NCBI RefSeq assembly: GCF_003339685.1 | Contig: NZ_QPKI01000032.1 | Location: 567-39,265, forward strand | Direction of reading: 5' to 3' | DNA from: Halomonas sp. DQ26W | Lineage (GTDB): Bacteria; Pseudomonadota; Gammaproteobacteria; Pseudomonadales; Halomonadaceae | DNA: 38,699 nucleotides | Part shown: positions 35,012 through 38,699 of the stretch, in pieces | How the letters are laid out: the number at the start of each line of letters is the position of its first letter | Numbering within the stretch: the stretch's first letter is position 1 | The notes under the pieces: model-generated | Database searches by the model: none | What the model saw: the letters and a program-made list of their open reading frames with translations, nothing else | What the model was told of the DNA's origin: nothing | Made by a program: the position numbers and the translations under genes

Positions 35012-36382
35012 TTATTCCGCCAAGGCAGCCTCGGCTTCTTCGGCCGCAGTGCTGCCGCCACATGAACCTGTGGACACGTTGAAGTTGCCGCAGCGCATCG
35101 GCGCTCGCCAGTCCGAAATCAGGTCGCGAGAGCCCGGAAGGTAATCTGACCAGGCATCGCCAGCCACGGTGGAGGGGGTCTGCCAGACCACATCGAACTG
35201 GCCGTTATCCTGGATCTCACCGATCAGCACGGGCTTGGTGATGTGGTGGTTGGGCATCATCGCCGCATAGCCGCCGGTGAGGTTGGGTACCGTCACGCCG
35301 ATGATGGCGTCCTTGATCGCGTCGACGTCGGTGGTACCGGCCTTGCGCACCGCTTCGGCCCACATGTTGAAGCCGATGTAATGGGCCTCCATGGGGTCGT
35401 TGGTCACCGCCTCCTCGTCACCGGTGTAGTCGATCCAGGCATCGATGAAGTCATAGTTAACGTCGGTATCGACGCTCATGAAGTAGTTCCAGGCGGCCAG
35501 ATGGCCGACCAGCGGGCCGGTATTGATCCCGGTCAACTCCTGCTCGCCCACCGAGAAGGCCAACACCGGAATATCCGCAGCGTCCACGCCCTGGTTTGCC
35601 AGTTCCGTATAGAAAGGCACGTTGGCATCACCGTTGATGGTCGAGACCACCGCGGTCTTCTTACCTTCGCTGCCGAAACGGCGGATATCCGAGACGATGT
35701 TCTGCCAATCGGAGTGACCGAAGGGGGTGTAGTTGACCATGATGTCTTCGTCGGCCACACCGAACTCATCCTTGAGATAGGCTTCGAGGATGCGGTTGGT
35801 GGTACGCGGGAAGACATAGTCGGTTCCCGCCAGCACCCAGCGCTCCACCCCGACCTCATCATGCAGGTAGTTGACGGCAGGAATCGACTGCTGGTTGGGC
35901 GCCGCCCCGGTATAGAAGACGTTTTCGGAGGATTCCTCGCCTTCGTACTGCACCGGATAGAACAGCAGGCCATTGAGCTCCTCGAAGACCGGCAGCACCG
36001 CCTTGCGCGATACCGAGGTCCAGTTGCCGAAGACCACATCGACCTCGTGCTGAGCCAGCAGCTCACGGGCACGTTCTGCAAACAGCGGCCAGTTGGAGGC
36101 CGGGTCGACCACCACCGCCTCGAGCTGGCGGCCCAGCAGACCGCCCTGCTCATTCTGCTGCTCGATCAACATTTCCACGGTGTCCTTGAGCACCGTCTCG
36201 CTGATCGCCATGGTGCCGGAAAGCGAGTGGAGGATGCCTACCTTGATCGGGTCCTCCGCCAGTGCCTGGGCGGTGAAGCCGAGGCTGGCGGTGGTGACCA
36301 GAGCGGCGGCTGCCAGCTGTGAGGGACGAAGATAGGGACGGAGATGGAGGCGGGACAATACCTTGTGTCGGGATGCGTTCAC
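35012..36382 (-). CDS. urtA: Urea ABC transporter substrate-binding protein UrtA
   Basis: Periplasmic urea receptor that feeds UrtBC. The 456-aa precursor has a signal peptide (basic start RHKVLSRLHLRPYLR, core LAAAALVTTASLG, cleavage near AQALA|EDP). The mature part shows DPIKVGILHSLSGTMAISE, VDPASNWPLFAERARELL, FVFGNWTSVSRKAVLP-like and PVQYEGEESSENVFYTGAAPNQQ segments typical of UrtA. The C-terminus has two Cys in RCGNFNVSTGSCGGS and an acidic tail. The start is GTG at 36382, with GAGGAG six nt upstream. First gene of the urt operon behind a sigma-54-type promoter. Confidence 0.96.
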   Translation of the reverse strand: MNASRHKVLSRLHLRPYLRPSQLAAAALVTTASLGFTAQALAEDPIKVGILHSLSGTMAISETVLKDTVEMLIEQQNEQGGLLGRQLEAVVVDPASNWPLFAERARELLAQHEVDVVFGNWTSVSRKAVLPVFEELNGLLFYPVQYEGEESSENVFYTGAAPNQQSIPAVNYLHDEVGVERWVLAGTDYVFPRTTNRILEAYLKDEFGVADEDIMVNYTPFGHSDWQNIVSDIRRFGSEGKKTAVVSTINGDANVPFYTELANQGVDAADIPVLAFSVGEQELTGINTGPLVGHLAAWNYFMSVDTDVNYDFIDAWIDYTGDEEAVTNDPMEAHYIGFNMWAEAVRKAGTTDVDAIKDAIIGVTVPNLTGGYAAMMPNHHITKPVLIGEIQDNGQFDVVWQTPSTVAGDAWSDYLPGSRDLISDWRAPMRCGNFNVSTGSCGGSTAAEEAEAALAE

Positions 36383-36478
36383 GTGTGACTCCTCGCACCT
36401 TCCTGCAGGAAGGTTTCTTTGTGGTGGCATCGCATCGGGGTCTAAGGACTACCGGTGCGGGTCTCAGCCATCAACCTT

Positions 36479-36494
36479 TGCAAGGCCTGCGCCA
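36479..36494 (-). promoter_or_regulatory. Sigma-54 (-24/-12) promoter of the urt operon, with IHF-like site upstream
   Basis: The minus strand reads TGGCGCAGGCCTTGCA against TGGCACG-N4-TTGCW, two mismatches and exact GG-N10-GC spacing. Transcription would start near 36468, with an 86-nt leader. AATCAA-N4-TTC (36516-36528, plus strand) is close to the IHF consensus and lies between promoter and enhancer dyads, where a bend is expected. Confidence 0.7.
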
Positions 36495-36571
36495 TCCTCT
36501 TTCGACAACCGATAAAATCAATTTTTTCAATGAAATGGAGCCACTCTGCCTCGCCATTAACAGGCTTCATG

Positions 36572-36631
36572 GCACCGCCATGGTGCAGCAAAACCGCCTT
36601 ACCCTGCCTCCCCCTGCACCGCTGGCGTGCA
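36572..36631 (-). promoter_or_regulatory. Two NtrC-type enhancer dyads upstream of urtA
   Basis: GCACCGCCATGGTGC (36572-36586) and TGCACCGCTGGCGTGCA (36615-36631) both show GCAC-N7-GTGC dyads; the first is one base from a perfect GCACCA-N3-TGGTGC. Centres are 44 bp apart, at about -111 and -155. The repeat array begins ~25 bp beyond. Confidence 0.65.
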
Positions 36632-36655
36632 TGGCAAATAAAAAAGGTTCTACGC

Positions 36656-38699
36656 AGACTGGCGTGAAGAGGCCGCAGGCCTCCCGGCGGTGTTGCCAGT
36701 GCCGGCGACCTCGCCTACGCCGTGGCCTCCGCCAAGGCGCCTGACGGCGCCAGTCGCGATGGAAACCAGCGCTCCAACAGCGGCTTTCTCCACCAACGTT
36801 GCCACGCCGCTGTCGGAGTATCTTCAGCTCACGACTGGAGGCCGAAGGCCTCCCGGCGGTGTTGCCAGTGCCGGCGACCTCGACAACGCCGTGGCCTCCG
36901 CCGAGGCGCCTGACGGCGCCAGTCGCGATGCGGACCAGCGCTCCAACAATGATTCTTTCTACCGACGGTGCCACGCCATTTTGTAGGAGCATCTTCAGAT
37001 CGCGACTGGAGGCCGCAGGCCTCCCGGCGGTGTTGCCAGTGCCGGCGACCTCGCCTACGCCGTGGCCTCCGCCAAGGCGCCTGACGGCGCCAGTCGCGAT
37101 GGGGACCAGCGCTCCAACAGCGGCTTTCTCCACCAACGTTGCCACGCCGCTGTCGGAGTAGCTTCAGCTCACGACTGGAGGCCGCAGGCCTCCCGGCGGT
37201 GTTGCCAGTGCCGGCGACCTCGACAACGCCGTGGCCTCCGCCGAGGCGCCTGACGGCGCCAGTCGCGATGCGGAGCAGCGCTCCAACAATGATTCTTTCT
37301 ACCGACGGTGCCACGCCATTTTGTAGGAGCATCTTCAGATCGCGACTGGAGGCCGCAGGCCTCCCGGCGGTGTTGCCAGTGCCGGCGACCTCGCCTACGC
37401 CGTGGCCTCCGCCAAGGCGCCTGACGGCGCCAGTCGCGATGGGGACCAGCGCTCCAACAGCGGCTTTCTCCACCAACGTTGCCACGCCATTTTGTAGGAG
37501 CATCTTCAGATCGCGACTGGAGGCCGCAGGCCTCCCGGCGGTGTTGCCAGTGCCAGCGACCATCGACAACGCCGTGGCCTCCGCCGAGGCGCCTGACGGC
37601 GCCAGTCGCGATGGAAACCAGCGCTCCAACAGCGGCTTTCTCCACCAACGTTGCCACGCCGCTGTCGGAGTAGCTTCAGCTCACGACTGGAGGCCGCAGG
37701 CCTCCCGGCGGTGTTGCCAGTGCCGGCGACCTCGACAACGCCGTGGCCTCCGCCGAGGCGCCTGACGGCGCCAGTCGCGATGCGGAGCAGCGCTCCAACA
37801 ATGATTCTTTCTACCGACGGTGCCACGCCATTTTGTAGGAGCATCTTCAGATCGCGACTGGAGGCCGCAGGCCTCCCGGCGGTGTTGCCCGTGCCAGCGA
37901 CCATCGACAACGCCGTGGCCTCCGCCAAGGCGCCTGACGGCGCCAGTCGCGATGGAAACCAGCGCTCCAACAGCGGCTTTCTCCACCAACGTTGCCACGC
38001 CGCTGTCGGAGTATCTTCAGCTCACGACTGGAGGCCGCAGGCCTCCCGGCGGGGTTGCCAGTGCCGGCGACCTCGACAACGCCGTGGCCTCCGCCAGGGC
38101 GCCTGGCGACGCCAGTCGCGATGCGGAGCAGCGCTCCAACAATGATTCTTTCTACCGACGGTGCCACGCCGCTGTTGGAGTATCTTTAGATCACGACTGG
38201 AGGCCGAAGGACTCCCGGCGGTGTTGCCAGTGCCGGCGACCTCGACAACGCCGTGGCCTCCGCCAAGGCGCCTGACGGCGCCAGTCGCGATGGGGACCAG
38301 CGCTCCAACAATGATTCTTTCTACCGACGTTGCCACGCCATTTTGTTGGAGAATCTTCAGATCACGACTGGAGGCCGCAGGCCTCCCGGCGGTGTTGCCA
38401 GTGCCGGCGACCATCGCCTACGCCGTGGCCTCCGCCGAGGCGCCTGACGGCGCCAGTCGCGATGGAGACCAGCGTTCCAACAATGATTCTTTCTACCGAC
38501 GGTGCCACGCCGCTGTAGGAGTATCTTCAGATCACGACTGGAGGCCGCTGGCCTCCCGGCGGGGTTGCCCGTGCCAGCGACCATCGACAACGCTGTGGCC
38601 TCCGCCAGGGCGCCTGCCGGCGCCAGTCGCGATGCGGAGCAGCGCTCCAACAATGATTCTTTCTACCGACGGTGCCACGCCATTTTGTAGGAGCATCTT
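36656..38699 (+). repeat. Tandem array of ~170-bp palindromic REP/BIME units (right array)
   Basis: Twelve units are visible; the landmark ATG lies at 36759, 36928, 37099, 37268, 37439, 37611, 37780, 37952, 38121, 38290, 38462 and 38632 (period 169-172). The orientation is the same as in the left array. Spacers are of two types: CGGCTTTCTCCACCAACGTT (D) and AATGATTCTTTCTACCGACG (B). They run D B D B D D B D B B B B, so much of the array is built from ~340-bp dimers. The arms here more often keep the REP-like GTAGGAGCATCTTCAGAT-CGCGACTGG form than in the left array. The array continues past the window. Confidence 0.93.

Noticed and set aside
36567..38690. Long open frames inside the right array
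   Set aside because: Same reason: GC-rich palindromic repeat read in all frames, with no family resemblance or ribosome sites.
36656..38699. Integron cassette array with attC-like palindromes
   Set aside because: No integrase, no cassette genes between the palindromes, and all units are near copies of one another.

Overview
The window reads as chromosomal DNA of a halophilic gammaproteobacterium, most likely a member of the Halomonadaceae. This rests on the gene complement (PHA phasin, hda-perM-purM-purN order, urt plus ure cluster), the acidic protein tails and the moderately high GC. The species cannot be named from sequence reading alone.

Layout. 1-2234 is the end of a satellite-like array of ~170-bp palindromic REP/BIME units (13 visible). 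2302-2506 holds two tRNA-Val(GAC) genes with a promoter and a terminator. 2579-6674 is the glycerol catabolism locus: glpK facing away from glpR and glpD, with GlpR-like half-sites. 6691-8070 is fumC. 8416-9824 holds an unknown helical protein behind an FNR-type box, then an FNR/ANR-type Fe-S regulator. 10127-11230 encodes a PAS-GGDEF diguanylate cyclase and 11333-11713 a phasin. 12097-14417 holds a lipoprotein, hda and a PerM-type permease. 14588-16419 is purM-purN, separated from convergent dcd by a single REP/BIME unit. 17298-24001 holds apbC/mrp, a membrane-anchored coiled-coil protein, an RsuA-like protein without the catalytic Asp, arfB, a lipoprotein paired with a spermidine-synthase-like protein, two small proteins missed by length filters, yihY and a LapA-type protein.

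The last third (24132-36382, all minus strand) is a complete urea acquisition and hydrolysis block. UrtABCDE imports urea, UreABC hydrolyses it, and UreDEFG load nickel. A short HupE/UreJ-like nickel permease relative ends the block. Sequence upstream of both urtA and ureD carries a -24/-12 sigma-54 promoter with two upstream NtrC-type dyads, so both operons are probably switched on together by nitrogen limitation. The ure operon is split between ureC and ureE by 438 bp of dispersed elements. 36656-38699 is a second REP/BIME array (12 units) in the same orientation as the first; it runs off the window.

The most unusual things seen are the two satellite-like cruciform arrays flanking ~34 kb, the matched sigma-54/NtrC modules, a covarying dispersed hairpin element present twice, the FNR-box/FNR-regulator/unknown-protein trio, and several G/C homopolymer tracts at gene starts. 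No phage, CRISPR, toxin-antitoxin or defence system was seen.
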